Notes: generated from the sequence alone by a model not told the origin. Counted from the first letter of the stretch, positions 17,814 to 25,313 are shown. The stretch: DNA of 33,600 nt from Streptomyces glaucescens (GCF_002154375.1 NZ_MUND01000272.1:1-33600); one strand, 5' to 3'. Numbers and translations: made by a program.

Positions 17814-18851
17814 TCAGCGGTGCGCCGGTGCCCCGTCGGGGGTCAGCAGGGACAGCCCGCGGATCCCCGGCAGCGTCAGGCGGACGACGACGGCGGGACC
17901 CGGGTCGCTCAGCGAGGTGCCGAGGTGTCCGGTGACGAAGAGCTGGTCCAGGCCGGGCCCGCCGAACACCATGTTGGTGATGCAGGGGGTTCGGCTGTCC
18001 AGGGAGCCGAGGTCGTGGCCCCGGGCGTCGTGGACACGGACCAGGCCGGTGCCGAAGTGCGCGATGTAGAGCCTGCCTTCGGCGTCGAAGGCGAGGCCGT
18101 CCGGCTGGGCCTCGCCGCCGGTCCAGGTGTTGGGCTGCGAGGGCAGCCGCGCGAAGGGCCTCGGCTCGCCCAGGCCGCCGTCCCGGCGCACCGGGAACCG
18201 CGTCACCCGGTTGCGGCCTCCCTCGGAGACCATCAGGAACCGGCGGTCGGGGGTGAGCGCGAGCCCGTTGGGGAACTGGAGGACGCCTTCGTCCACCACG
18301 GTCCGCAGCTGTCCCCGGGGGCTGTCCAGACGGAGGACCCGGCCGGGTTCGCCCGTGCCGAAGCGGCCCGGGTCGGAGATGTAGCAGGCGCCGGTACGCG
18401 GGTCCACGGTGACGTCGTTGGGGGCGCGCAGCGGCCGGCCCTGGCTGTCCTCGGTGAGGGTGCGCAGGACGTGGCCGTCGGCGTCGAGCCACAGGACGGC
18501 GGCCGGAGGACCCATCTGCGCCACGAGATGGGTGCCGTCCGGCAGCACCTTGTGCCCGTTCGGCGCGCCGCGCAGGCCGCGCGACCACACCCGGGCCGAG
18601 CCGTCCGGGCCGATCTGCAGGATCTCGGTGCCCAGGGTGTCCGACATGAACAGCCGGCCGGAGTGGTCGAAGACGATGCCCTCGCATCCGATCGGGCCCA
18701 TGCGGGCGATCTCCGTGACGTGGGGCACGGGCAGCGCCGGGGTGGTCCCGCCGCCGCGGGTGGCCGCGGCGGCCGGGCCGGGAACGGCCAGGGGTGCGAG
18801 GCCGGCGGCGGCGGCGCCGAGCCCGGTCCCGAGGAGACGGCGGCGGTTCAT
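17814..18851 (-). CDS. Tat-exported SMP-30/gluconolactonase-like protein
   Basis: This is a six-bladed beta-propeller of the SMP-30/gluconolactonase/LRE class, a family of metal-dependent lactonases and strictosidine-synthase-like enzymes. From ATG 18851 (GGAGG eight bases upstream) it has 345 residues; ATG 18890 would add 13. The first residues NRRRLLGTGLGAAAAG followed by a hydrophobic, Ala-rich stretch are a twin-arginine signal, so it should act outside the cytoplasm. Propeller motifs recur: GCEGIVFD, APNDVTVD, FPNGLALT and QPDGLAFD, whose Glu, Asn and Asp fit the usual metal ligands. It may hydrolyse or form a lactone or ester in the exported product, or bind it. It is 83 bp downstream of the DAHP synthase gene. 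Confidence 0.82.
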   Translation of the reverse strand: MNRRRLLGTGLGAAAAGLAPLAVPGPAAAATRGGGTTPALPVPHVTEIARMGPIGCEGIVFDHSGRLFMSDTLGTEILQIGPDGSARVWSRGLRGAPNGHKVLPDGTHLVAQMGPPAAVLWLDADGHVLRTLTEDSQGRPLRAPNDVTVDPRTGACYISDPGRFGTGEPGRVLRLDSPRGQLRTVVDEGVLQFPNGLALTPDRRFLMVSEGGRNRVTRFPVRRDGGLGEPRPFARLPSQPNTWTGGEAQPDGLAFDAEGRLYIAHFGTGLVRVHDARGHDLGSLDSRTPCITNMVFGGPGLDQLFVTGHLGTSLSDPGPAVVVRLTLPGIRGLSLLTPDGAPAHR

Positions 18852-18934
18852 CCGGTGGTCCTCCCGGGAGGACACCGAGGTGACGGACATGCGGGTCGGC
18901 CTCTCGTGCGCGTGGTCGGACGGGAGCGGGGACA

Positions 18935-20140
18935 TCAGGTGGCGGGGGCGACGGCCAGCGAGGCCGCGAGCCGTACGACTTCCTCGGCCTGCGCCGGGTT
19001 GAGCCGGGGGTCGCAGGCCGACTCGTACCGGGGCAGCGGGGTCTCGTCGTCGAGGTCCGCGGGGCGCGCCACGCACTCGGTGACGTCGTCCGGGGCGGAC
19101 TCCAGGTGCAGGCCGCCCGCGTGCAGTCCGTGCGCGCGCATCACGGTGAAGAAGGTCTCGACCTCGGCGAGGACGTCGGTGAGGACGCGGGACTTCTGTC
19201 CGGCCGCCGTGGTGCGGGTGTTGCCGTGCATGGGGTCGGTCATCCAGATCGCCTCGGCGGCGCGCGGGCCGAGCCCGTCGAGCAGCGCGGGCAGGGCGGT
19301 GCCGATCCGCTGGGCGCCCATGCGCACGATGAGGGTGAGCCGGCCGGGCCGGGCGGCCGGGTTCAGCCGGTCCAGCAGGGCGGTCACGTCGGCCGCCGAC
19401 GCGTCGGGCCCGACCTTCACGCCGACCGGGTTGGAGATGGCCGCGGCGAGGTCGATGTGGGCGTGGTCGGGCTGGCGGGTGCGTTCGCCGATCCACAGGA
19501 AGGGCGCGGACGACGCGTACCGGCCGCCGTGCGTGTCGGAGCGCAGCAGGGCGTGCTCGTATTCGAGGAGCAGTGCCTCGTGGCTGATGTAGGTGGGGGC
19601 GAGGACGGAGGTCACGGTGCCGGCGGTCGGCCGCGGGGTGCGCAGTTCGGCGAGCGCCTGCCGCGTCAGTTCGTAGGCGCGCAGCAGCCGGTGCGGGTCG
19701 GGCTGCCGGGCGGCGGCGGTGGGTTCGGCCCCGTTGACGGCGTCGCCCCGGTAGACGGGGACGCGGCTGCCGTCGGGGAGCTGTTCCCAGGGGTTCGAGC
19801 GGGGTTTGGCGTACTGGCCCGCGAAGCGGCCGATGCGCACGACGGGGATCTTGGTGAGCGACTCGAAGAGGTCACCGAGGGTGTGCAGGGCCGTCGCCTT
19901 GGCGCGGATCCGCTCGGGGGTGCTGTCCGAGAAGAGTTCGGCGCAGTCTCCGGCCTGGACGACGAAGGCCGTGCCGCGGGCCACGAACGCCAGCTCCTCG
20001 CGGAGCGCGGCGGTGGTCTCCTCACTGACGAGGGCCGGCCGTCCGGACAGCTCCGCGAGGACACGGTCCAGGTCGTCCCAGCGCGTCCAGTCGGGCTGCT
20101 GGACAGCGCGCGACGGTATGAGCAAACGAGTGTTGGACAT
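18935..20140 (-). CDS. Type II DAHP synthase, short unregulated (IIbeta-like) form
   Basis: It catalyses the first shikimate-pathway step, condensing PEP and erythrose 4-phosphate. It has 401 residues, against about 462 for the M. tuberculosis type II enzyme. All active-site blocks are present: QAGDCAE (62-68, metal-binding Cys66), GRFAGQYAKPRS (104-115), RGDAVNG (131-137), NPVGVKVGP, RMGAQRI and DPMHGNT. About 45 residues are missing between RAYELTRQAL and ISHEALLLEYE, where the mycobacterial enzyme carries the two helices forming its allosteric tryptophan site. The N-terminus is also about 20 residues shorter. PhzC-type enzymes of secondary metabolism lack the same insert and escape feedback. 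A dedicated, feedback-free supply enzyme is the likely role. Confidence 0.92.
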   Translation of the reverse strand: MSNTRLLIPSRAVQQPDWTRWDDLDRVLAELSGRPALVSEETTAALREELAFVARGTAFVVQAGDCAELFSDSTPERIRAKATALHTLGDLFESLTKIPVVRIGRFAGQYAKPRSNPWEQLPDGSRVPVYRGDAVNGAEPTAAARQPDPHRLLRAYELTRQALAELRTPRPTAGTVTSVLAPTYISHEALLLEYEHALLRSDTHGGRYASSAPFLWIGERTRQPDHAHIDLAAAISNPVGVKVGPDASAADVTALLDRLNPAARPGRLTLIVRMGAQRIGTALPALLDGLGPRAAEAIWMTDPMHGNTRTTAAGQKSRVLTDVLAEVETFFTVMRAHGLHAGGLHLESAPDDVTECVARPADLDDETPLPRYESACDPRLNPAQAEEVVRLAASLAVAPAT

Positions 20141-20175
20141 GACTCCTCAAAGGGGTGGTCAAGCGGGCACGGGGG

Positions 20176-21249
20176 TCAGGCCGGCTTCACGCGCTCCGGG
20201 GAGCGCAGTTCGGGGATGCGCACCTTGCCCAGCGTCGAACGGGGGATGCGGTCCACCAGGTGCACCGCGCGGGGGCTGGGCACCCCGGGCAGGGCGTGGG
20301 CCAGCACACCGCGGATCTGGCGGGCGCCCGCGACGGCGGGGCTCCCCCGGTCGCCGGGGGCGCAGTAGATCTCGTAGTGCTCGCCGCGGACCCGGTCCGG
20401 CACGGGCAGGCAGGCCACGTCGAGGCCCGGGAGGGCGGTGGTCACCGCGGTCTCCACCTCGTCCAGCCAGATCCGCACACCGTTGGCCTTCACCAGCCGG
20501 GACGAGCGGCCCAGGTAGGCGAACTCGCGCGGGCCGTGGCGGCGGACGAGGTCGGTGGTGCGCCAGGACGGCGGGGGTTCGGGCATGTCGTGCCGCCGTC
20601 CGAGGCGCGGGCTGATGACGTGCAGCGGCTGGAGCGCTCCGGCCGCGTGGGGGGCGTTCCGGTCCGGGACCAGGGCGACGTCGGGCAGCAGCCGCCACCG
20701 GCCGTCGTCCGTCCCGGCCGGCGCGATCGGGCGGCTCGCGACGGCCCCGGTCTCCGTGGAGCCCAGCACGGCGTGGGCCGCGAACCGGCTGCCGCGCAGG
20801 GCCGTCACGACCTCCTTGGCCACCTCGGGTGCGGCGGCCGTGCTGTGCAGGGCCACCACGCGGGGCAGTTCGCCGAGCGCGGGCAGCAGGCGGCGCAGCA
20901 GCGGCCAGCTCGACGGCAGGCAGACGAGGAGGGTGCGGGCGTCCGGCCGCAGCGGCGGCACCTCGGTCACGGGGTGCCGCCAGGCCTGGTGGACGTCGAT
21001 GCCGCGCAGGCGGGGCAGGACGTCACCGAAGAGGTGGCCGAACAGGTGCCGGGTGGGGGCGAAGTTGATGACGTGGTCGATGTCGCCGGCCAGCAGCCCG
21101 GCCACCAGGCCGGCCTCGTAGGTCAGCTGGTCGGGGGTGCGCCACCAGGACACGGGGCTGCCGGTGTGGCCGGAGGTGCGGAACTCGACCTCCGGCCGGT
21201 CTCGGTGGCGGACGGCCGTGGGGTGGCCGGTGGTGGTCGCGTCAGGCAT
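20176..21249 (-). CDS. Short AMP-binding (acyl-adenylating) enzyme
   Basis: This ANL-superfamily adenylating enzyme has only 357 residues. The phosphate-binding loop TSGHTGSP lies at 25-32, so roughly 130-150 N-terminal residues of a normal acyl-CoA synthetase are absent. The other core motifs are intact: GSTETG (163-168), TTDLV with Asp233, GRSSRLVKANG (247-257) and the catalytic Lys342 in STLGK. The start overlaps the carrier-protein stop by eight bases, leaving no room for a missing N-terminus, so the short form is genuine rather than a sequencing break. Tight coupling to the ACP gene suggests it loads that carrier. Comparable short adenylating proteins occur, as I recall, in aryl-polyene-type clusters. 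The substrate is unknown; an aryl acid is inferred. Confidence 0.8.
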   Translation of the reverse strand: MPDATTTGHPTAVRHRDRPEVEFRTSGHTGSPVSWWRTPDQLTYEAGLVAGLLAGDIDHVINFAPTRHLFGHLFGDVLPRLRGIDVHQAWRHPVTEVPPLRPDARTLLVCLPSSWPLLRRLLPALGELPRVVALHSTAAAPEVAKEVVTALRGSRFAAHAVLGSTETGAVASRPIAPAGTDDGRWRLLPDVALVPDRNAPHAAGALQPLHVISPRLGRRHDMPEPPPSWRTTDLVRRHGPREFAYLGRSSRLVKANGVRIWLDEVETAVTTALPGLDVACLPVPDRVRGEHYEIYCAPGDRGSPAVAGARQIRGVLAHALPGVPSPRAVHLVDRIPRSTLGKVRIPELRSPERVKPA

Positions 21250-21553
21250 CGGAGGCCGCTCTCAGGGCGGCGTCGTCCTCCAGCCGTCCCTGCACGAACT
21301 CGGTGATGCGGGAGAGGGTGGAGAAGATGTGGCGTACGTCGTCGGCGACGAAGTCGACCTCGACGCCGAACTGGGTCTCGACGGCGGTGATGCACTCCAT
21401 GGCGGCGAGGCTGTCGTAGCGCTCGCCGAGCGCCTCGGTGAGGTCGGCGTCCTCGGCGACGCCCTGGACCGCGTCACCGAGCGGGACGGACAGTGCCGCG
21501 CGCAGCCGGGTGAGGATCTCGGCGCTGTCGGGGATCACGCTGGACGTGCTCAT
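21242..21553 (-). CDS. Discrete acyl carrier protein
   Basis: This 103-residue stand-alone carrier protein has the phosphopantetheine attachment Ser48 in ERYDSLAAMECI. The predicted four-helix pattern fits: an acidic helix II follows the DSL motif and a VTQFGVEVDF-like strand-loop precedes helix III. The start overlaps the tautomerase stop by four bases (ATGA), and the stop overlaps the short adenylating enzyme by eight. There is no ketosynthase, malonyltransferase or condensation domain within the window, so it probably presents a tethered acid to tailoring enzymes rather than to a PKS or NRPS. It needs a phosphopantetheinyl transferase encoded elsewhere. Confidence 0.85.
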   Translation of the reverse strand: MSTSSVIPDSAEILTRLRAALSVPLGDAVQGVAEDADLTEALGERYDSLAAMECITAVETQFGVEVDFVADDVRHIFSTLSRITEFVQGRLEDDAALRAASDA

Positions 21554-21981
21554 GCTGCGGGCTCCTTGGTCTCTTCGGGCGCGCCGAGGCGGTCGGCGCG
21601 GCGCAGTCGGCCGTCGACGGCCACGTAGACGTGGCTGCGGGCGGCGGGTCGCATGTCGAGGTGGAAGAACGCGGTGCCGGCTCCGACGCGCAGCGCGTCG
21701 CCGATCTCCGCGGCGAGGGCGTCGCGGAAGGCCTCGTCGCGTTCCGCGCCGATCTGGCAGACGACACCGGCGTGGTGGATCGACCGGTCGTCGGGTGCGG
21801 CGGGCAGCGCCTCCACGGGCATGGCGCCGGCGTAGAGGCTGCCGGGCGGCTCGGTGACGAACCGGATCACGACGTGCGACGGGGTCACACCGCGCGCGGT
21901 CAGCCAGCGGGTGAGCCGGACGGTGACGGCCCGGCGGGCGGGCGGCGGCAGTTCGGGGGTGGTGATGGTGATCGTGGGCAT
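21550..21981 (-). CDS. Tautomerase-superfamily protein (Pro-1)
   Basis: This small protein has 143 residues and begins Met-Pro-Thr-Ile-Thr-Ile. In the 4-oxalocrotonate tautomerase superfamily Met is removed and Pro-1 is the catalytic base. The first half (strand, ARRAVTVRLTRWL helix, VVIRFV strand) resembles one 4-OT unit. The second half (RDEAFRDALAAEIGDAL helix, then HVYVAVDG strand) looks like a second unit, giving the double beta-alpha-beta build of CHMI/MIF-type members. The family performs keto-enol tautomerisation, decarboxylation and C-C bond formation. Its place between toroid and ACP genes suggests it acts on a carrier-bound or released enone. It begins 14 bp after the toroid gene stop. 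Confidence 0.75.
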   Translation of the reverse strand: MPTITITTPELPPPARRAVTVRLTRWLTARGVTPSHVVIRFVTEPPGSLYAGAMPVEALPAAPDDRSIHHAGVVCQIGAERDEAFRDALAAEIGDALRVGAGTAFFHLDMRPAARSHVYVAVDGRLRRADRLGAPEETKEPAA

Positions 21982-21995
21982 GGGGTGGTCGGACC

Positions 21996-23786
21996 TCACG
22001 AGATGGTCAGGGCGGGCAGTGCGGCGGCGTCGTCGCTCACCCACTGCCGCAGCAGGTCGCCGACGCACTCGGCGAGAAGGTCGCGGCCGTCGGCGGGGGC
22101 CAGCGGGGTCCAGGCGGTGCCGTGTTCCTGGGTCACCCGGTCGCAGAACCTGCGGATGTGCTCGCGGTCGAGCGGGATGGAGTGGCGGGTCGCGGTGAGC
22201 ACCGCCTCGTAGGTGCTGAGCAGGTCGGGGATCCGGTTGCCGGTGTTGGCGTAGCCGCCGCCGGGCACGTGGTGCCGCGTCAGGGTCCGGGCGACGGCCC
22301 GCGGGTCGGGGGTGCCCAGCAACTGCCGGGCGCGCAGGGCCTGCAGGGTGGCCCGCAGGGTCGGCTCGCCGCCCGGCACGTTGCCGGCCTGCCAGTCCTC
22401 GTCCGGGCCGGGGGTGCGGCAGGAGTCGAGGAACCGCAGGAGTTCCGCGGTGTCGAGCGGGTCGCCGTGGCCGTCGCCGAGGATCCGCCGGATCTCGGCG
22501 GCGGACACGCTGGAGACGACGTCGGAGCCGCGGCCCTCCCAGTAGCCGAAGCCGCCGTCGGGGTTCTGCAGTCCGCGCAGCCAGGGCGTGATCCGCCCGG
22601 CGAGGTGGGCGGCGCCGTCGAGCGCGCCGGCCTCCAGTGCCCAGAGGGTGCAGCGCACCTCGCTGCCGCGGGCGGGCATGTACATCACGCCGCCCTCGTT
22701 GGGGAGCAGGCAGCCGCGCAGCCAGCGTCGCCGGGTCTCGATGGCGGGGTCGGCCGTGGTCACCCCGAGCGCCTGGTGGGACAGGATGCTCGCCGAGGTG
22801 GACAGGGCGTCGGCCGCGAGGTCGGGTTCGCGGTAGGTGTAGCCGCCTTCGGCGCAGGCCAGCCGGCGCATCCGGGCCGTCACGGCGTCCGCGTACGGTT
22901 CGGTGGGCGCGCGCAGGGCGCGCAGCGAGCCGATGGCGCAGAACGACGCCCACACGTCCTCCACCGGGTAACCCTCCCAGCGGACGAACGCGCCGGTCTC
23001 GCCGCGCAGGCTCGTGATCCAGGAGACACAGGCGCGGGGGGCGGCGGGGCCGCTGCCGAGCGCGTCCAGGGCGACCGTGGCCCGGTAGGTGGCCCACATA
23101 CAGGGCACCTCGGCGTCGGGCGAGAACCGGAATCCGCCCTCGGGTGTCTGCTGGGCGCGCAGCCAGGCCACGAGCCGTTCGACGTCCCACGGCGCGGGGT
23201 GGGCGCCGGTCCGGGTGAGCGCGCGCCAGGCGAGCACGCCGTAGAAGCAGGCTCGGGCGTCGGCCTCGCCGCGGGCGGCGTGCTCGGGGGTCCAGGCGAG
23301 GCCGCCGTCGGCGGTCTGGAGCCCGGAGAGCCACTTCAGCAGCCGCTCGGTGTCGACGGTCTCGCTGCCGGAGCAGATCTCGACGGCGGTGCGGGTGGAG
23401 AAGAAGGTCGCCCAGGCGTCCGGGGCCTGCCCGGGCATCATGGCGAAGGCGTCACCGGACCAGGTGGTGTCCAGCCACCTGGTGGTCTGTGCGACGCCGC
23501 CGAGGGCCGCCTCGGCGATCCCGAAGCGCAGCAGGTCGGTCAGGCCCTGGGTGCAGTAGTACGTGGCCCAGGCGTCGGAGGCCATGCCACGGCTCCAGGC
23601 GTATCCGCCGTCGCCGTTGCGGCGGGAGGACAGGTACCGGGCGGTGCGCTCTCCGTCGACGAAGCCGTCGGGCCGGTTGAGCCAGGCGAGGGTGCGGATC
23701 GCGGCGTAGGTGCACCACAGGTCGGGCCGGCCGCTGGAGGTCCCGATGGCCGAGGGGTCGGCCACGAGGTCTTTGGAGACCATCAT
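21996..23786 (-). CDS. Alpha/alpha-toroid protein (prenyltransferase/squalene-cyclase repeats)
   Basis: This 596-residue protein is built almost entirely of helical-hairpin repeats of the prenyltransferase/squalene oxidase class. I count about eleven copies of a helix motif like D-x-W-x-T-Y, for example at 22-36, 71-86, 123-138, 176-190, 229-243, 277-291, 326-340 and 521-534. Between them are GG-aromatic turns (61, 161, 217, 314, 365, 411, 509). I see neither the DxDD acid of class II terpene cyclases nor the D-x-C...H zinc ligands of protein prenyltransferases. It has no signal peptide. The start ATG shares one base with the stop of the ligase gene (TGATG). Whether it is a cyclase, transferase or scaffold cannot be told from sequence; this is the least explained gene of the cluster. 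Confidence 0.8.
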   Translation of the reverse strand: MMVSKDLVADPSAIGTSSGRPDLWCTYAAIRTLAWLNRPDGFVDGERTARYLSSRRNGDGGYAWSRGMASDAWATYYCTQGLTDLLRFGIAEAALGGVAQTTRWLDTTWSGDAFAMMPGQAPDAWATFFSTRTAVEICSGSETVDTERLLKWLSGLQTADGGLAWTPEHAARGEADARACFYGVLAWRALTRTGAHPAPWDVERLVAWLRAQQTPEGGFRFSPDAEVPCMWATYRATVALDALGSGPAAPRACVSWITSLRGETGAFVRWEGYPVEDVWASFCAIGSLRALRAPTEPYADAVTARMRRLACAEGGYTYREPDLAADALSTSASILSHQALGVTTADPAIETRRRWLRGCLLPNEGGVMYMPARGSEVRCTLWALEAGALDGAAHLAGRITPWLRGLQNPDGGFGYWEGRGSDVVSSVSAAEIRRILGDGHGDPLDTAELLRFLDSCRTPGPDEDWQAGNVPGGEPTLRATLQALRARQLLGTPDPRAVARTLTRHHVPGGGYANTGNRIPDLLSTYEAVLTATRHSIPLDREHIRRFCDRVTQEHGTAWTPLAPADGRDLLAECVGDLLRQWVSDDAAALPALTIS

Positions 23787-25096
23787 CACACCTTCTCGAC
23801 GACGCGTATGTTGGTGCGCTTCCAGCTCTTCTGGGAGCCGCCGCTCTTGGTGGTGGCCGGCAGGCTGTTGACGAACGCGACGGTGTTCCAGGTGAGCCGG
23901 AGGGAATTCCGGGAGGCGGTGCGCACGGCTTCCGCCATTTCCTGTTCCAGCTGCCGGTCGGATTCGCCGTCGCGTTCCAGCAGAAGGCGCAGCGGGGTTC
24001 CTTCGGGGTCGATTTCCATGAGATATCCGGTGGCACCGGTGACGCCGTAGACGATTTCTTCCAGGTCCCGGACGGTGACCTTGGCGCCGCCGAGGACCAG
24101 GGCGTCGCTGCTGCGTCCGTGCACGACGACCGACGGCACCGGTGAGCCGCAGGCGCAGTCGTCGGCGAGGGTGACCTCGTCGCCGGTGTCCAGGCGGAGC
24201 AGCGGCCGGGCGTGCAGGTGCAGCGGGGTGACGACGAGGCGTCCGCGGGCGCCGGGGCGCAGGGGGACGACTCCGGCTTCGGTGGCCAGCTCGAAGTGGT
24301 TCGCGGCGGGCAGCAGGTGGTGGCGGCCGGCGCGGCAGGAGGTGGCGAGGGTCCCGGTCTCGGTGCTGCCGTAGCTGGCGTCGTAGACGGAGGCGCCCCA
24401 CCAGGAGCCGAGGCGGACACGGAAGGGTTCGGTGTTCACCTCTCCCAGCAGCATGATCCGGGAGACGCTCTCGCTGAGCGCGTCGAGGTCGCCGCGGCGC
24501 TTGAGCAGCCGGGTCAGCTGCTGGGCGACGCCCGGGGCGACGAACACGGTGGTGGGCCGCAGGGTGCGCCAGATGCCGGTGAGCCGGTCCCAGTCGCAGA
24601 TGCCCGTCGCGAAGGGGTAGGCGCGGGTGTGGACGAGGCCGAGGTACTCGCAGACCTGGGCGATGAGGTCACCGACCGGGACCACGTCGGAGGGCAGCAG
24701 GCTGAGCACCCGGTCGTCCGGGGAGAGCAGGGGGCGCCAGGCCTCGGCGACGGAGACCGCGTTGCGGATGACGTCCGCGGCGAGCCTTGGGGTGGGGGTG
24801 GGCCGGCCGGTGGTGCCCGTCGTCTCGTAGTACTTGTCCGCGCCGTCCGGGGTGACGGCGCAGAATTCCAGCGGCCGTTTCTTCAGTTCATCTTTGGAGG
24901 TGATCGGAAGGCGGCGGAAATTCTCCATGGAGAAAGGGCCGAGTCTTCCGTATGCCTGGGTCAGGGAAGCTCTTTCCCATACCCGCCGGAGCTTGTCTTC
25001 GTAGAATGCTTCGGTCGGCGCCTTGTCGAGGTGGTCCCTGAATTCCGCCTGAGCTTCCAGAAGCTCCTGGAGCCGGTCTTGACTGTTGATTAACAA
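23786..25096 (-). CDS. PaaK-like adenylate-forming ligase (TTG start, TTA second codon)
   Basis: This phenylacetate-CoA-ligase-like enzyme activates a carboxylic acid as acyl-AMP for thioester transfer. Numbered from TTG 25096 (436 aa), the phosphate loop TTGTTGRPT is at 92-100, YGSTETG at 242-248, LDTGDE at 302-307, a CACG pair at 314-317 and GRSSDALVLGG at 327-337. The C-terminus is Lys-rich (417, 423, 426), one of which should be the adenylation lysine. TTG 25096 has GGAGG four bases upstream; ATG 25120 has no ribosome site but cannot be ruled out. Codon two (25093-25091) is TTA and would make translation bldA-dependent. It is the first gene of the cluster; the substrate is probably an aryl acid. 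Confidence 0.83.
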   Translation of the reverse strand: MLINSQDRLQELLEAQAEFRDHLDKAPTEAFYEDKLRRVWERASLTQAYGRLGPFSMENFRRLPITSKDELKKRPLEFCAVTPDGADKYYETTGTTGRPTPTPRLAADVIRNAVSVAEAWRPLLSPDDRVLSLLPSDVVPVGDLIAQVCEYLGLVHTRAYPFATGICDWDRLTGIWRTLRPTTVFVAPGVAQQLTRLLKRRGDLDALSESVSRIMLLGEVNTEPFRVRLGSWWGASVYDASYGSTETGTLATSCRAGRHHLLPAANHFELATEAGVVPLRPGARGRLVVTPLHLHARPLLRLDTGDEVTLADDCACGSPVPSVVVHGRSSDALVLGGAKVTVRDLEEIVYGVTGATGYLMEIDPEGTPLRLLLERDGESDRQLEQEMAEAVRTASRNSLRLTWNTVAFVNSLPATTKSGGSQKSWKRTNIRVVEKV

Positions 25097-25313
25097 CGTT
25101 CCTCCGGTTTCCGTGCACATCCCGGCGATCGCGAGCAACAGTAGTCCGCGCGGAGTCAACGCATCAACAGGTAAAGAGAAATCAATCGGGGTTTTTATTT
25201 GACCACGACAGCGTAATGATCCGGCCCTTAAAGCGGAATTAACAATACCGTCACTGAGAACTGGGAATTCTCAGATTTTGAGATGGCGGGTGCGGGGACG
25301 GCGGGTGCGCACG
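25097..25313 (-). promoter_or_regulatory. Upstream region of the biosynthetic operon
   Basis: About 150 bases here (25160-25290) are far more AT-rich than the surroundings. They contain an inverted repeat CTGAGAA-N7-TTCTCAG (25254-25274), suited to a dimeric regulator such as a LysR protein. This is the only long AT-rich stretch upstream of the 12-gene operon and is the likely main promoter. I cannot assign -35 and -10 boxes with confidence. Confidence 0.55.

Noticed and set aside
21550..23334. Extension of the tautomerase frame upstream to about 594 codons.
   Set aside because: The extra part is Arg/Pro-rich and overlaps the toroid gene; the Met-Pro start at 21981 is characteristic of the family.
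21996..23786. Calling the toroid a squalene-hopene or diterpene cyclase.
   Set aside because: No DxDD motif is found and no isoprenoid genes are nearby.
22122..24050. A 642-codon plus-strand frame opposite the toroid gene.
   Set aside because: Gly/Ala/Val-rich antisense shadow; the toroid frame has clear repeats.
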